DNA of 64,000 nucleotides from Rhizobium sp. Q54 (GTDB lineage: Bacteria; Pseudomonadota; Alphaproteobacteria; UBA828). A model generated the notes under the pieces. The model was not told where the DNA came from. It made no database searches and saw only the letters and a list, made by a program, of their open reading frames with translations. Where the stretch lies: NCBI GenBank assembly GCA_945892755.1, contig CAMDDO010000003.1, forward strand, positions 60,439-124,438, in the 5' to 3' direction. Both the position numbers and the translations under genes were made by a program. This document shows positions 42,545 through 51,291 of the stretch, in pieces (the first letter of the stretch is position 1; each line of letters opens with the position of its first letter).

Positions 42545-44833
42545 ATGCCGCGCATCAGCGAAATGAAGGACACCATCTTCGACGGCGTGAATATGCCTTA
42601 TGTGCCGCCGAAAACGCTCAAGATCGCGCCCAAATTGAAACTCCACCGCGACGCCGAGACCAGCATCGATCCCGTCACCTACGAGGTGGTGCGGCACAAT
42701 CTTTGGAACGTCAACGAGGAGCACGGCGCGACGATCCAGCGCATCTCGGGCTCGCCGGTCGCGATGTACGCGCTCGACCTCAACCCCTCGATCCTGACCG
42801 AGGACGCCGAGTTCGTCTATTTCGGCCCCTATATGCAATACATGTCGGGCGTCACCGACACGCAGGTGAAGTGGATTCTCGAACATCGCAGCGACAATCC
42901 CGGCATCAAGCCGGGCGACATGTTCCTTGCCAACGACCCCTGGGTCGGCGCCGCGCATCAGATGGACGTGATGCTGATCTGCCCGGTGTTCCATGGCGAT
43001 GAGCTGTTCTGCTGGATCACCAATTGCCTGCATCAATACGACATCGGCGGCATCACGCCGGGCAGCTTCTGCCCCGCGGCCGAGAACGCCTTCGAGGAAG
43101 GCATTTTGATTCCGCCCGTCAAGATCGTCGAGAACGACACGGTCCGGCGCGACATTCTGGAGCTCTATCTGCGCTCTTCGCGCAAGCCCTCGCTCGTGCA
43201 GCTCGATTTCCACGCCCAGCTCGCCGGCAACCTCACCGCCAAGGAGCGCATTCACGGCCTGATCGAGCGCTATGGCGCGCGCACCGTGAAGGGCGTGATG
43301 AAGCGCGTGATCGACAACGCGGAAGCCGCGTTCCTGAAGAAGCTCGAACAGATCCCTGATGGCCGCTGGGCCGACCGCACCTATGTCGAATCCTGCCGGC
43401 CGGGCGATCGGCGCACCCACAAGGTGATGATCGCGCTCGAAAAGCGCGGCAATAAACTGATCTTCGACAATGACGGCACCGCGCCGCAGGACGGCGCGAT
43501 GAACGCGACCTATTCGGGTTGGCGCGGCTCGGTCATGGTCGCGATCAACGAGCTCCTGGCGTGGGATCAATATTTCGCGGTCGGCGGCGCGCTGCGTCAT
43601 ATCGAGTTCGACCCGACGCCCGGCACGCTCAATTGCGCCAATTTCCCGGCCTCGGTCTCGACCGCGCCGACCCAGGCGATGGAGATTTCGCTTTACCCGG
43701 CCTACAACATCATCTCGAAAATGCTCCATACCGTGCCCGAATACCGCGCCGACATCATGGGCATTGGCGGCACCAGCCAATGGCCGGCCACGATCTTTCG
43801 CGGCATCGATCAATGGGGCGAGCGTTATGGCTATCTCCTGATCGACCCGATCGGCGGCGCGATCGGCGCGTTCGCTCAAGGCGACGGCATCAACACCGGC
43901 GGCCAGTCGCGCACGCCGATCGGGCAATTGCCGAACGTCGAGCACAATGAGCAGAACTTTCCCCTTCTCGTGCTTTATCGCAAGGAGCTGCCGGATTCGG
44001 GCGGTGCCGGGCGCTATCGCGGCGGGCTCTCGGCCGAGACCTGTTTCATCCCGCACAACACCAAGGAAATCGTGCAGGACACGCTCTCGTCGGGCAATGC
44101 GACGCCGACCTCGACCGGCATGATGGCGGGCTATCCCTCGACCACCAACGCCTATGCCTTCGTACGCGACAGCGACATTTTCGCGCGCCTGAAGGCGGGG
44201 CGCATGATCGAGGACATCAAGGAGGTGAAGGGCCGGCCTGAGCACCTCGAACTCAGGCAGGAAAATTTCGTGCAGCATCCGGCCGACGTTTATGCCGTGC
44301 GCTGGTCGGGCGGCGGCGGCTTCGGCGATCCGATGCGGCGCGATCCCGCTTTGGTGGAACACGACCTTGAGCATTTCAACATCACGCCCGAGGCGGCGCG
44401 AAGCATTTATGGTGCGGTGCTGGATCGCGATGGCCATGTCGACGCCAAAGCGACCGAGACGCATCGCCTCAAAGTGCGCGCCGATCGCGTGGCGCGGCTG
44501 AAGAACGGGTACAAGGCCCACAAGGCCGAAGGCGCGGTGCTATTCAACGCGACCGATAATCTGGATTTGCGCAAGAACGGTGCTGCGCCGCATTGGGCCT
44601 GCGCGCATTGCGCGACCGATCTCGGACCGCTTGCCGCCAATTACAAGGATGGCTGTCTGCGCGAGGATTCGCCGGTCTCGGCCTCGAACCCGCTGGTCGG
44701 CGAGCCGAGCCTTTTTATCGACGATGACGTCACCTTCCGCCGCTTCTTTTGCCCGGGTTGCGGCTCGGAGATCGAAAACGAAATCGCGGTGACGCGCGAT
44801 GGGCCGTTGAAGGACGTCGAAATCCGACTTTAA
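42545..44833 (+). CDS. Hydantoinase B/carboxylase family subunit with C-terminal zinc-ribbon-like tail
   Basis: A 762-residue HyuB-family protein: DPVTYEVVRHNLWNVNEEHG near residue 40, then GDMFLANDPWVGAAHQMDVM, DFHAQLAGNLTAKERI and RWSGGGGFGDPMRRDP. It is longer than typical HyuB (about 550-600) by a C-terminal region holding WACAHCATDLG (about 685) and FFCPGCGSEIENEI (about 736). These are two CxxC pairs likely to bind zinc, as in the separate gamma subunit of acetone carboxylase. The extra domain favours a ketone or aromatic-ketone carboxylase over a hydantoinase. With HyuA it would form the whole enzyme. Confidence 0.88.
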   Translation: MPRISEMKDTIFDGVNMPYVPPKTLKIAPKLKLHRDAETSIDPVTYEVVRHNLWNVNEEHGATIQRISGSPVAMYALDLNPSILTEDAEFVYFGPYMQYMSGVTDTQVKWILEHRSDNPGIKPGDMFLANDPWVGAAHQMDVMLICPVFHGDELFCWITNCLHQYDIGGITPGSFCPAAENAFEEGILIPPVKIVENDTVRRDILELYLRSSRKPSLVQLDFHAQLAGNLTAKERIHGLIERYGARTVKGVMKRVIDNAEAAFLKKLEQIPDGRWADRTYVESCRPGDRRTHKVMIALEKRGNKLIFDNDGTAPQDGAMNATYSGWRGSVMVAINELLAWDQYFAVGGALRHIEFDPTPGTLNCANFPASVSTAPTQAMEISLYPAYNIISKMLHTVPEYRADIMGIGGTSQWPATIFRGIDQWGERYGYLLIDPIGGAIGAFAQGDGINTGGQSRTPIGQLPNVEHNEQNFPLLVLYRKELPDSGGAGRYRGGLSAETCFIPHNTKEIVQDTLSSGNATPTSTGMMAGYPSTTNAYAFVRDSDIFARLKAGRMIEDIKEVKGRPEHLELRQENFVQHPADVYAVRWSGGGGFGDPMRRDPALVEHDLEHFNITPEAARSIYGAVLDRDGHVDAKATETHRLKVRADRVARLKNGYKAHKAEGAVLFNATDNLDLRKNGAAPHWACAHCATDLGPLAANYKDGCLREDSPVSASNPLVGEPSLFIDDDVTFRRFFCPGCGSEIENEIAVTRDGPLKDVEIRL

Positions 44834-44846
44834 TGGCGCCGCCAGA

Positions 44847-45230
44847 TCAGTTCGCGGGCGTGGCGCCGGCGATCAGTGATTGGATCTCGGCCAGGCCCTG
44901 GATCGTGGTGCTGGTCGAGATGACGCTCTGCTGATTCGAGAGCGCGCCGGTATTGATCATCATCACGTTGATGCCGCCGGTGGTTTCCATCGAGACATCC
45001 GCGATGCTCCCGGTCGTGATGGCGGACGACGCCACGCCATTGAACGACGACGCATCGATCGCGATCGGGCTGCCCGTGATGGCATTGGTCATGCCGGCGA
45101 GCGAGAGCTGCGCGAGGCCCGCATCATGCCCGTTCAGCAGATCGCCGCCAAGTTCCGCCGCCGTGGCCGCGCCGGCCAACAACACGGCGAGCGCCGAGGT
45201 CGTCAAGATTTGAACCAGGAGCCATTTCAT
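44847..45230 (-). CDS. Small secreted Ala/Ser/Thr/Ile-rich protein
   Basis: A 127-residue protein with a clear signal peptide (MKWLLVQILTTSALAVLLAG, cleavage after ATAAEL). The mature part is low in charge, free of cysteine and rich in small and beta-branched residues (NAITGSPIAIDASSFNGVASSAITTGSIADVS). It could be a self-associating surface or periplasmic peptide; no family is recognised. It is convergent with hyuB, 13 bp away, and has no obvious partner downstream. Confidence 0.65.
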   Translation of the reverse strand: MKWLLVQILTTSALAVLLAGAATAAELGGDLLNGHDAGLAQLSLAGMTNAITGSPIAIDASSFNGVASSAITTGSIADVSMETTGGINVMMINTGALSNQQSVISTSTTIQGLAEIQSLIAGATPAN

Positions 45231-45327
45231 CGCCGCCTCGCAAGATCGCGTGATCCTGCGATGGTGATATCAAGACGGCCTTAAGCTTCCCTTTACGAGA
45301 TGGCTGAGGCGGCGCGGCGCGGCGCCC

Positions 45328-46293
45328 TCAGCGCACCTTGCCGAGCACGGTCTGGGCGAAGGCCTCGATGCGGTCGAGTGTTTCCTGCCGGGTCGCGGCG
45401 AGGAAATTGAACAGCACATGCTTCACGCCAAGCGCCTTCATCGCGGCGAGGTCGCCCGCGATGTCGTCGGCGCTGCCGGTCAGCAACATGCGTTCACCAT
45501 CGCTCGCCTTGACCGGCGCGCCTGTGCTCGCGGTCCAGACCGACCAATAAGCGAGATCGAGCGTTTTGAAATCGCGCTTCTCTTCCGCCGCCATCCGCTT
45601 CAAGACATCGAGCGCCGCCTTGTAGCGCTTCAAGGAATCGAGCGGGTGGCGCGGGTTGCAGCCGATCGGATACCAGGCATCGCCGCGCTTGACCGCGCGG
45701 CGCATGGCGGGCGCGCTCTCACCGCCAATCCAGATCGGCGGGTGCGGTTGCTGTTTCGGCTTCGGCGCGAAATAGATGTCGGAGAACGAGCGGTACTTGC
45801 CCTTGAACGAGGGTGCGTCCTTGGTCCAGAGCTCGCGATAGATGTCGATATATTCGTCCGTTACCTTGCCACGCTCTTCATAGGGCGGCGCGCCGACAGC
45901 GACGAACTCCTCCGGCATCCAGCCCGCGCCGCAGCCGAGAATGGTGCGCCCGCCAGAGAGATGGTCGATGGTCGACACCAGTTTCGCGGTCAGCATCGGC
46001 TCGCGATAAGGCACGACCATGACCGAGGTCAGCACCTTCGCGGTCTTGGTCTGAGCGGCGACGCTGGCCATCAGCGCCAAGGGCTCCAGGCACTCGCCGG
46101 CGCCGAGCGTCGCGAAATTCAGTTTTCCATCGGGCGAATAGGGATAATTCGCGCCGATCGCGCGCGGAATGATGATGTGGTCGGGAATGGCCAGGATCGA
46201 AAAGCCGCACGCCTCGCCCTTGCGGCAGATCGCCACGATATCGTCATTGTGGGCGAGCGGCCCGCCATTCGGAATATTGAAGCCGTAGTCCAT
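45328..46293 (-). CDS. LLM-class (luciferase-like) oxidoreductase, probably F420-dependent
   Basis: A 321-residue bacterial-luciferase-like TIM barrel: MDYGFNIPNGGPLAHNDD, FSILAIPDHIIIPRAIG, the KVLTSVMVVPYREPMLTAKLVSTIDHLSGGR block and GCGAGWMPEEFVAVGAPPYEERGKVTDEYI are typical of F420-linked members. FMN use is also possible in this superfamily. It is divergent from the F420 operon with a 228-bp shared upstream region, and this context is the main reason for preferring F420. The substrate is unknown. Confidence 0.87.
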   Translation of the reverse strand: MDYGFNIPNGGPLAHNDDIVAICRKGEACGFSILAIPDHIIIPRAIGANYPYSPDGKLNFATLGAGECLEPLALMASVAAQTKTAKVLTSVMVVPYREPMLTAKLVSTIDHLSGGRTILGCGAGWMPEEFVAVGAPPYEERGKVTDEYIDIYRELWTKDAPSFKGKYRSFSDIYFAPKPKQQPHPPIWIGGESAPAMRRAVKRGDAWYPIGCNPRHPLDSLKRYKAALDVLKRMAAEEKRDFKTLDLAYWSVWTASTGAPVKASDGERMLLTGSADDIAGDLAAMKALGVKHVLFNFLAATRQETLDRIEAFAQTVLGKVR

Positions 46294-46317
46294 CCGATCC
46301 CCCCGCGATAGGCGTGG

Positions 46318-46337
46318 TTTCCGCGGCTTTCCGCGGC
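46318..46337. repeat. Tandem 10-bp repeat in the F420 locus divergent region
   Basis: TTTCCGCGGC occurs twice in direct contact (46318-46327, 46328-46337), and each copy contains the palindrome CCGCGG. The 10-bp period is about one helical turn. The repeat lies 25 bp upstream of the LLM oxidoreductase start and 185 bp upstream of cofG, so a regulator-binding site is possible. The rest of 46294-46521 shows no gene and no strong promoter; a TAGGAT hexamer near 46470 is only a weak -10 candidate for cofG. Confidence 0.4.
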
Positions 46338-46521
46338 CACCATGTGGTCCCGTTGCGCGGCCCTTCTGCTATAGGGATTTTCGGGGGCGCGCAAGGTGGG
46401 CGCTGGCGCCAGGCAGAATCGTCGCGACGCCGTCTCGCCCGACTGTCTCCGAGCCGTCAGCCTGGTGTAGGATGAAGCCAACGGGTATTCGCCCGACGCC
46501 ACCGGAGCGACGGAACAAGAC

Positions 46522-47658
46522 ATGACTCCACCGCGACAAGCCGCGGATTTCCAGGCTTTCGAACACATTCGGGGCGACGCGCTCGCGGCCTTGTGCCACG
46601 AGGCGGCGGCTCTCCGCGATGCCCATTGGGGCCGCACCATCACCTATTCGCGCAAGGTTTTCGTGCCCTTGACCACGTTGTGCCGCGACGATTGTGGCTA
46701 CTGCGTCTTCGTCAAGCGCCCGGGCGAGCCGGGCGCGCGCGTCATGACGCCGGGTCAGGTCATGGCGGTGGTCGAGGGCGGTGCCGCGCTCGGCTGCAAG
46801 GAGGTGCTGTTCAGCCTCGGCGAGAAGCCCGAGCGGCGCTATCAAATGGCGCGCGATGCCTTGGCCACTCTTGGCCATGAGCGCATGACAGATTATTTGC
46901 GTGCCCTGTGCGAGCGCGTGTTGAGCGAGACGGGGCTTTTGCCGCACGTCAATGCCGGCACGCTCGATGATGACGAGATCGCCATGCTGAAGCCGGTCAG
47001 CGGCAGCATGGGCATGATGCTAGAGAGCGTCAGCAAAAAACTGTGCGAGCCGGGTGGGCCGCATCATGGCTGCCCTGACAAAGTGCCGGTGCAGCGCCTG
47101 CGCACGCTGGAGCGCGCCGGTCGCCAGGGTGTGCCGTTCACCACCGGGATTCTGATCGGCATTGGCGAGACCTGGGCCGAGCGGCTTGAGACGCTCGGCG
47201 CGATCAACGAGATCCACGCGCGCCATGGTCACATTCAAGAAGTCATCGTGCAGAATTTCCGCGCCAAGCCGGGCATCGCGATGGCCAACCACCCCGAGCC
47301 CGATCACGACGATATGCGTCGCACGCTCGCGGTCGCGCGGCTGATGCTGGCGCCCACGATCAGCCTGCAAGCGCCGCCCAATTTGTCGCCCGACTATCTC
47401 GACTATGTCGATTGCGGGCTCAATGATTGGGGTGGCGTCTCGCCGCTCACCATCGACCATATCAATCCCGAACGCGCCTGGCCGCATATCGAGCGCCTCG
47501 CTGCGGGCACGGCGTCCAAGGGCTATCAGCTACAGGAGCGGCTGACCGTCTATCCGCGTTATATCGCGAAGGCGGCGCGCTATCTCGACCCGGCGGTTGC
47601 GCGCCAGGTTGGCGTCATGGCGCGCGCCGATGGCCTCGCGCTTCGTCAAATCCAATGA
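46522..47658 (+). CDS. cofG: 7,8-didemethyl-8-hydroxy-5-deazariboflavin synthase subunit CofG
   Basis: This radical-SAM enzyme works with CofH to build the F420 chromophore Fo from tyrosine and a ribityl-diaminouracil. The 378-residue protein has the CxxxCxxC cluster motif as Cys54, Cys58 and Cys61 (CRDDCGYC), the SLGEKPE segment near residue 110, and the CofG-typical VNAGTLDDDEIAMLKPVSGSMGMMLES in two pieces. It is the first gene of the operon and overlaps cofH by four bases (ATGA). Separate CofG and CofH contrast with the fused FbiC of actinobacteria. Confidence 0.95.
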   Translation: MTPPRQAADFQAFEHIRGDALAALCHEAAALRDAHWGRTITYSRKVFVPLTTLCRDDCGYCVFVKRPGEPGARVMTPGQVMAVVEGGAALGCKEVLFSLGEKPERRYQMARDALATLGHERMTDYLRALCERVLSETGLLPHVNAGTLDDDEIAMLKPVSGSMGMMLESVSKKLCEPGGPHHGCPDKVPVQRLRTLERAGRQGVPFTTGILIGIGETWAERLETLGAINEIHARHGHIQEVIVQNFRAKPGIAMANHPEPDHDDMRRTLAVARLMLAPTISLQAPPNLSPDYLDYVDCGLNDWGGVSPLTIDHINPERAWPHIERLAAGTASKGYQLQERLTVYPRYIAKAARYLDPAVARQVGVMARADGLALRQIQ

Positions 47659-48914
47659 TGGAACGGTCCGCTATGCTTGATGCGATCGATACCAGCGATC
47701 TCGATGGCGCGTTGCAGCGCGCCGCGCCGCCGATCCGCGCGATCCTCGCGCGCACGCTCGATGGCGTCGAACTCGGCGAGCCGGATGCGATCACGTTGTT
47801 CGAAACGACGGGCGATGATCTTGTCGCCGTGCTCGCCGCCGCGAACGAGGCGCGCCGCGCGGCCAAGGGCGAGCATGTGACGTTCGTCGTCAACCGCAAT
47901 ATCAACTTCACCAATGTCTGCTACATGGGCTGCCGCTTCTGCAATTTCGCGAAGCGCATGGATAATCCCGAAGCCGAGCTATTGGCCCATGACGAAGTCG
48001 CGCGCCGCGCGGTCGAAGCGTGGGAGCGTGGCGGCACCGAGGTCTGCATCCAGGGCGGCTTGCACCCGAAGATCGCGGGCACGCACTACGCCGAGATCGT
48101 GCGCGCGATCAAGGCGGTCTTGCCGGACATGCACATCCACGCCTTCTCGCCCTTCGAAATCTGGTATGGCGCCTCAAAATCGCGGCGTCCCTACACCGAT
48201 TTTCTGACCGAGCTGAAAGAGGCCGGGCTTGGCTCGGTGCCGGGTACGGCGGCCGAGATTCTCGATGAGCGCGTGCGCCAAATTCTGACGCAAGACAAGC
48301 TGAGTGCCGACCAATGGGTCGAGATCATTCGCGCGGTGCATGCCGTCGGCCTGCCCTCGACCGCGACCATCATGTATGGCCATGTCGACGGGCCCGCGCA
48401 TTGGGCCGCCCATATCGGCCTCATTCGCTCGATCCAGAAGGAGACCGGCGGCTTCACCGAATTCGTGCCGCTTGGCTTCATTCATGACGATTCGCCGCTC
48501 TATCGCGACGTGCCGAATGTGCGCCCCGGCCCGACGCGCGACGAGCACCTAAAAATGCACGCGGTCGCGCGCCTCATGCTCAAGGGCTGGGTCGACAACA
48601 TCCAGGCCTCATGGGTCAAGCTTGGTCCGGAGCTCGCGCAATTCATGCTCCATTGCGGCGCCAATGATTTTGGCGGCACGCTGATGAACGAAACCATCTC
48701 GCGCGCGGCGGGCGCGAAATGGGGCCAGGAGGTCACGGCGCGCGAAATGGTCGGCATTATTCGCGGCGCCGGGCGCATGCCGGTGCAGCGCTCGACGCTT
48801 TACAAGACCATCGCGTTCTATGACGCGATCGACCCAGACGACATCGCGCCGCTGGTGCCACGTCAAAAGCCGAGCGTGGCGCGCGAGCTCGCGCGCGAGT
48901 TCATGCGCGGCTGA
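47655..48914 (+). CDS. cofH: 5-amino-6-(D-ribitylamino)uracil-L-tyrosine transferase CofH
   Basis: CofH is the partner of CofG and makes the tyrosine adduct of 5-amino-6-ribitylaminouracil by radical SAM chemistry. The 419-residue protein has Cys89, Cys93 and Cys96 in CYMGCRFC, GTEVCIQGGLHPKIAG, HAFSPFEIWYGA and SVPGTAAEILDERVR, all CofH hallmarks. ATG 47655 overlaps the cofG TGA; ATG 47658 is the next codon. The frame stays open upstream inside cofG, but without domain support. It is followed six bases later by cofD. Confidence 0.96.
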   Translation: MMERSAMLDAIDTSDLDGALQRAAPPIRAILARTLDGVELGEPDAITLFETTGDDLVAVLAAANEARRAAKGEHVTFVVNRNINFTNVCYMGCRFCNFAKRMDNPEAELLAHDEVARRAVEAWERGGTEVCIQGGLHPKIAGTHYAEIVRAIKAVLPDMHIHAFSPFEIWYGASKSRRPYTDFLTELKEAGLGSVPGTAAEILDERVRQILTQDKLSADQWVEIIRAVHAVGLPSTATIMYGHVDGPAHWAAHIGLIRSIQKETGGFTEFVPLGFIHDDSPLYRDVPNVRPGPTRDEHLKMHAVARLMLKGWVDNIQASWVKLGPELAQFMLHCGANDFGGTLMNETISRAAGAKWGQEVTAREMVGIIRGAGRMPVQRSTLYKTIAFYDAIDPDDIAPLVPRQKPSVARELAREFMRG

Positions 48915-48920
48915 ACGACG

Positions 48921-49886
48921 GTGACCATGGTCGAGCGGATCGTCATTCTGGCCGGCGGCGTCGGCGGCGCGAAACTCGTTCAGGGGTTCACGGATTCATG
49001 CGCGCCCGAGCGGCTCGCGGTGATCGGCAATGTCGCCGATGATTGGGAGTTTCACGGCCTTTGGGTCTCGCCCGACATCGATACCGTGACCTATACGCTG
49101 GCCGGTCTGATCGACGAGACCAAGGGCTGGGGCGTGCGCGATGAAAGCTTCCGCGCGCTCGAGGTGCTGAACCGGCTTGGCAAGGACACCTGGATGCAGC
49201 TCGGCGACCAGGATTTGGGCCTTCACATCTATCGCACGGAACGGCGCAAGAAGGGTGAGCGACCCAGCCTGATCGCCCGCGATATCGCCACGCGGCTCGG
49301 CGTCAGGGTGCCGATCCTGTTGCCGACCGATGATCCGGTCCACACCAAGGTGCAGACGCCCGATGGCTGGCTTGCCTTCCAGGAGTATTTCGTGCGCGAG
49401 CGGTGCAAGCCGGCGGTCTACGACGTGCGCTTCGATGGCGCCGAAAGCGCGAGCGCGACACCCGAGGCGTTGAGCGCGCTGGGCGCGGCGGATTTGATCG
49501 TGATCGCGCCGAGCAACCCGGTCGTTTCGATCGCGCCGATCCTGGCCGTGCCCGGCATCAGGCGCGCGATTGAGCGTAGCAAGGCCCTTCGCGTCGCGGT
49601 TTCGCCCATCGTCGGCGGGCGGACGATCAAGGGCCCCGCCGCCGATATGATGCGCACCATGGGCCAGTCGCCCGACGTCGCCGGCGTCGCGGCGCATTAT
49701 CGCGGGCTGATCGATGCCTTCGTGATCGACCGCGAGGACCGCGACCACGCGGCCTCGCTCACGCGCGATGATCTCGCGGTGTGGGTCGAAGATAGCGTGA
49801 TGCGAACGCGCGACGACAAACAACGCCTCGCCGAACGAATTTTGCGCCGCGCGACGATGGAAGGGCGGAAGCGCGGCGCGGCATGA
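48921..49886 (+). CDS. cofD: 2-phospho-L-lactate transferase CofD
   Basis: CofD joins the guanylyl-activated phospholactate (or an analogue) to Fo to give F420-0. The 321-residue protein shows the family N-terminus IVILAGGVGGAKLVQGF, GNVADDWEFHGLWVSPDIDTVTYTLAG and the core WMQLGDQDLGLHIYRTE. The C-terminal part SNPVVSIAPILAVPGIRRAI is also typical. GTG 48921 and ATG 48927 are both possible starts. The stop TGA overlaps the ATG of cofC, giving tight coupling. Confidence 0.96.
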   Translation: MTMVERIVILAGGVGGAKLVQGFTDSCAPERLAVIGNVADDWEFHGLWVSPDIDTVTYTLAGLIDETKGWGVRDESFRALEVLNRLGKDTWMQLGDQDLGLHIYRTERRKKGERPSLIARDIATRLGVRVPILLPTDDPVHTKVQTPDGWLAFQEYFVRERCKPAVYDVRFDGAESASATPEALSALGAADLIVIAPSNPVVSIAPILAVPGIRRAIERSKALRVAVSPIVGGRTIKGPAADMMRTMGQSPDVAGVAAHYRGLIDAFVIDREDRDHAASLTRDDLAVWVEDSVMRTRDDKQRLAERILRRATMEGRKRGAA

Positions 49887-50536
49887 CGCGTTCGCTCGCC
49901 ATTGTTGTTCCGGCCAAGGATCCGGCGTCGGCCAAGAGCAGGCTCGCACCGTTTCTTCCGCTCAGGGCGCGCCAAGCTCTCGCCATGACTCTCTTTCGCG
50001 AGACGCTCCGCTTCTTCCGCGACAATTTCGCCGATGTGCCACTCGTGGTCGTGACCGATTCGACGCCCTTGGCGGAAGAGACGGCGCGGTCTGGCGCGAC
50101 GGTGCTGCGCGATGAAGCCTCGGGCCTGACCGCCGCGGTTCAACAGGCGACCGTTTGGTGCGTAGCGCAAGGTTTTCAATCTCAGCTCGTCATCCCCTCC
50201 GATATCGGCGCGCTCAGGCGCGAGGAAATCGCGCGCCTGATCGAGCGGCCGCGCCACCGACCGTCGATGGTTCTGTGCCCTTCGGCCGATGAGGGCGGCA
50301 CCAACGCGCTGCTGACCACGCCGCCGGACGCCGTGCCGATCTGGTATGGAATCGGCTCGTTCGCGCGCTATGAACGCGAGGCTATCGCGCGCGGCGTCGC
50401 GGTCGAGGTGCTGCGCCTGCCCGAGCTTTCGCTCGACCTCGACACGCCGGAGGATGTGCGGCGATTTCTGGACCGTGGCCCGGCCGGCCCGGTACTCGAA
50501 GAGCTCAGGCGATGGGCGACGGCCACCAGCTCCTGA
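49883..50536 (+). CDS. cofC: 2-phospho-L-lactate (or analogue) guanylyltransferase CofC
   Basis: CofC activates the three-carbon phosphate with GTP. The 217-residue nucleotidyltransferase fold is shown by VVPAKDPASAKSRLAPFLPLRARQALAM near the N-terminus, VVVTDSTPLAEE, QLVIPSDIGAL and LDLDTPEDVRRFL. Across F420 producers, 2-phospholactate, phosphoenolpyruvate or 3-phosphoglycerate can be the substrate, and sequence alone does not say which applies here. It is coupled to cofD in front and overlaps cofE by 25 bases behind. Confidence 0.93.
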   Translation: MTRSLAIVVPAKDPASAKSRLAPFLPLRARQALAMTLFRETLRFFRDNFADVPLVVVTDSTPLAEETARSGATVLRDEASGLTAAVQQATVWCVAQGFQSQLVIPSDIGALRREEIARLIERPRHRPSMVLCPSADEGGTNALLTTPPDAVPIWYGIGSFARYEREAIARGVAVEVLRLPELSLDLDTPEDVRRFLDRGPAGPVLEELRRWATATSS

Positions 50537-51291
50537 TGCGGGCACTGCCCGGCCTGCCCGATGTGCGGGCGGGCGACGATGTGGCGGCGTTCATACTCGA
50601 GGCGCTGAAGCGCGCCGACCTCGCGCTCGACGATGGCGATATTCTGATCGTCGCGCACAAGATCGTCTCGAAGGCCGAGGGCCGCCTGGTGCGCTATGCC
50701 GATGTCACGCCATCCGACGAGGCGATCAAGCTCGGCCGCTCGATCCGGAAGGATCCGCGCCGGGTCGAGCTCATCCTCCGTGAGAGCGCGCGGATTATTC
50801 GTGCCGTCGATCGGCCCGGCCTGCCCGAAGGAATCTTGATCGCCGAGCATCGCCTCGGCTTCATCAGCGCGAACGCCGCGATCGATGAATCGAACATCGG
50901 CGAGCTGGACGCCGCGCTGCTGCTGCCCGAGGATCCCGACGCCAGCGCCCGGGCGCTTCGGAAAATTCTGGAGGGCGCGAGCGGCAAAACCATCGGTGTC
51001 TTGATCTGCGACACATTCGGCCGGCCTTGGCGCATCGGTCATGTCAATGTCGCGATCGGCTTGGCCGGCGTGCCCGCCTCGCTCGATCTCGTCGGGCAGA
51101 AGGACGCCTATGGTCGGACGCTCCGCGTCACACGGCCGGCGACCGCCGATGAGCTTGCGGCCGCCGGCGGGCTCTTGATGCCGAAAGACGGCAAGTGCCC
51201 GGTCGTGCTATGTCGCGGTCTTGAGTGGACGCCGGGCACGGATTCAGCGCGCGATTTAATCAGGCCCCGAGAAGAGGATTTGTTTCTATGA
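50512..51291 (+). CDS. cofE: Coenzyme F420-0:L-glutamate ligase CofE
   Basis: CofE adds glutamate residues to F420-0 with GTP. The 259-residue protein has [44 protein letters not shown] and [24 protein letters not shown], all diagnostic. It is a single-domain ligase, so the nitroreductase-like domain of actinobacterial FbiB, which reduces dehydro-F420-0, is absent. That bears on which phospho-acid CofC can use. It starts inside cofC (25-base overlap) and ends in an ATGA overlap with npdG. Confidence 0.95.
   Translation: MGDGHQLLMRALPGLPDVRAGDDVAAFILEALKRADLALDDGDILIVAHKIVSKAEGRLVRYADVTPSDEAIKLGRSIRKDPRRVELILRESARIIRAVDRPGLPEGILIAEHRLGFISANAAIDESNIGELDAALLLPEDPDASARALRKILEGASGKTIGVLICDTFGRPWRIGHVNVAIGLAGVPASLDLVGQKDAYGRTLRVTRPATADELAAAGGLLMPKDGKCPVVLCRGLEWTPGTDSARDLIRPREEDLFL

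Noticed and set aside
42404..44521. 705-codon open frame antisense to hyuB
   Set aside because: The frame is a composition artefact opposite a strongly supported gene; its Arg/His/Asp-rich translation has no domain pattern.
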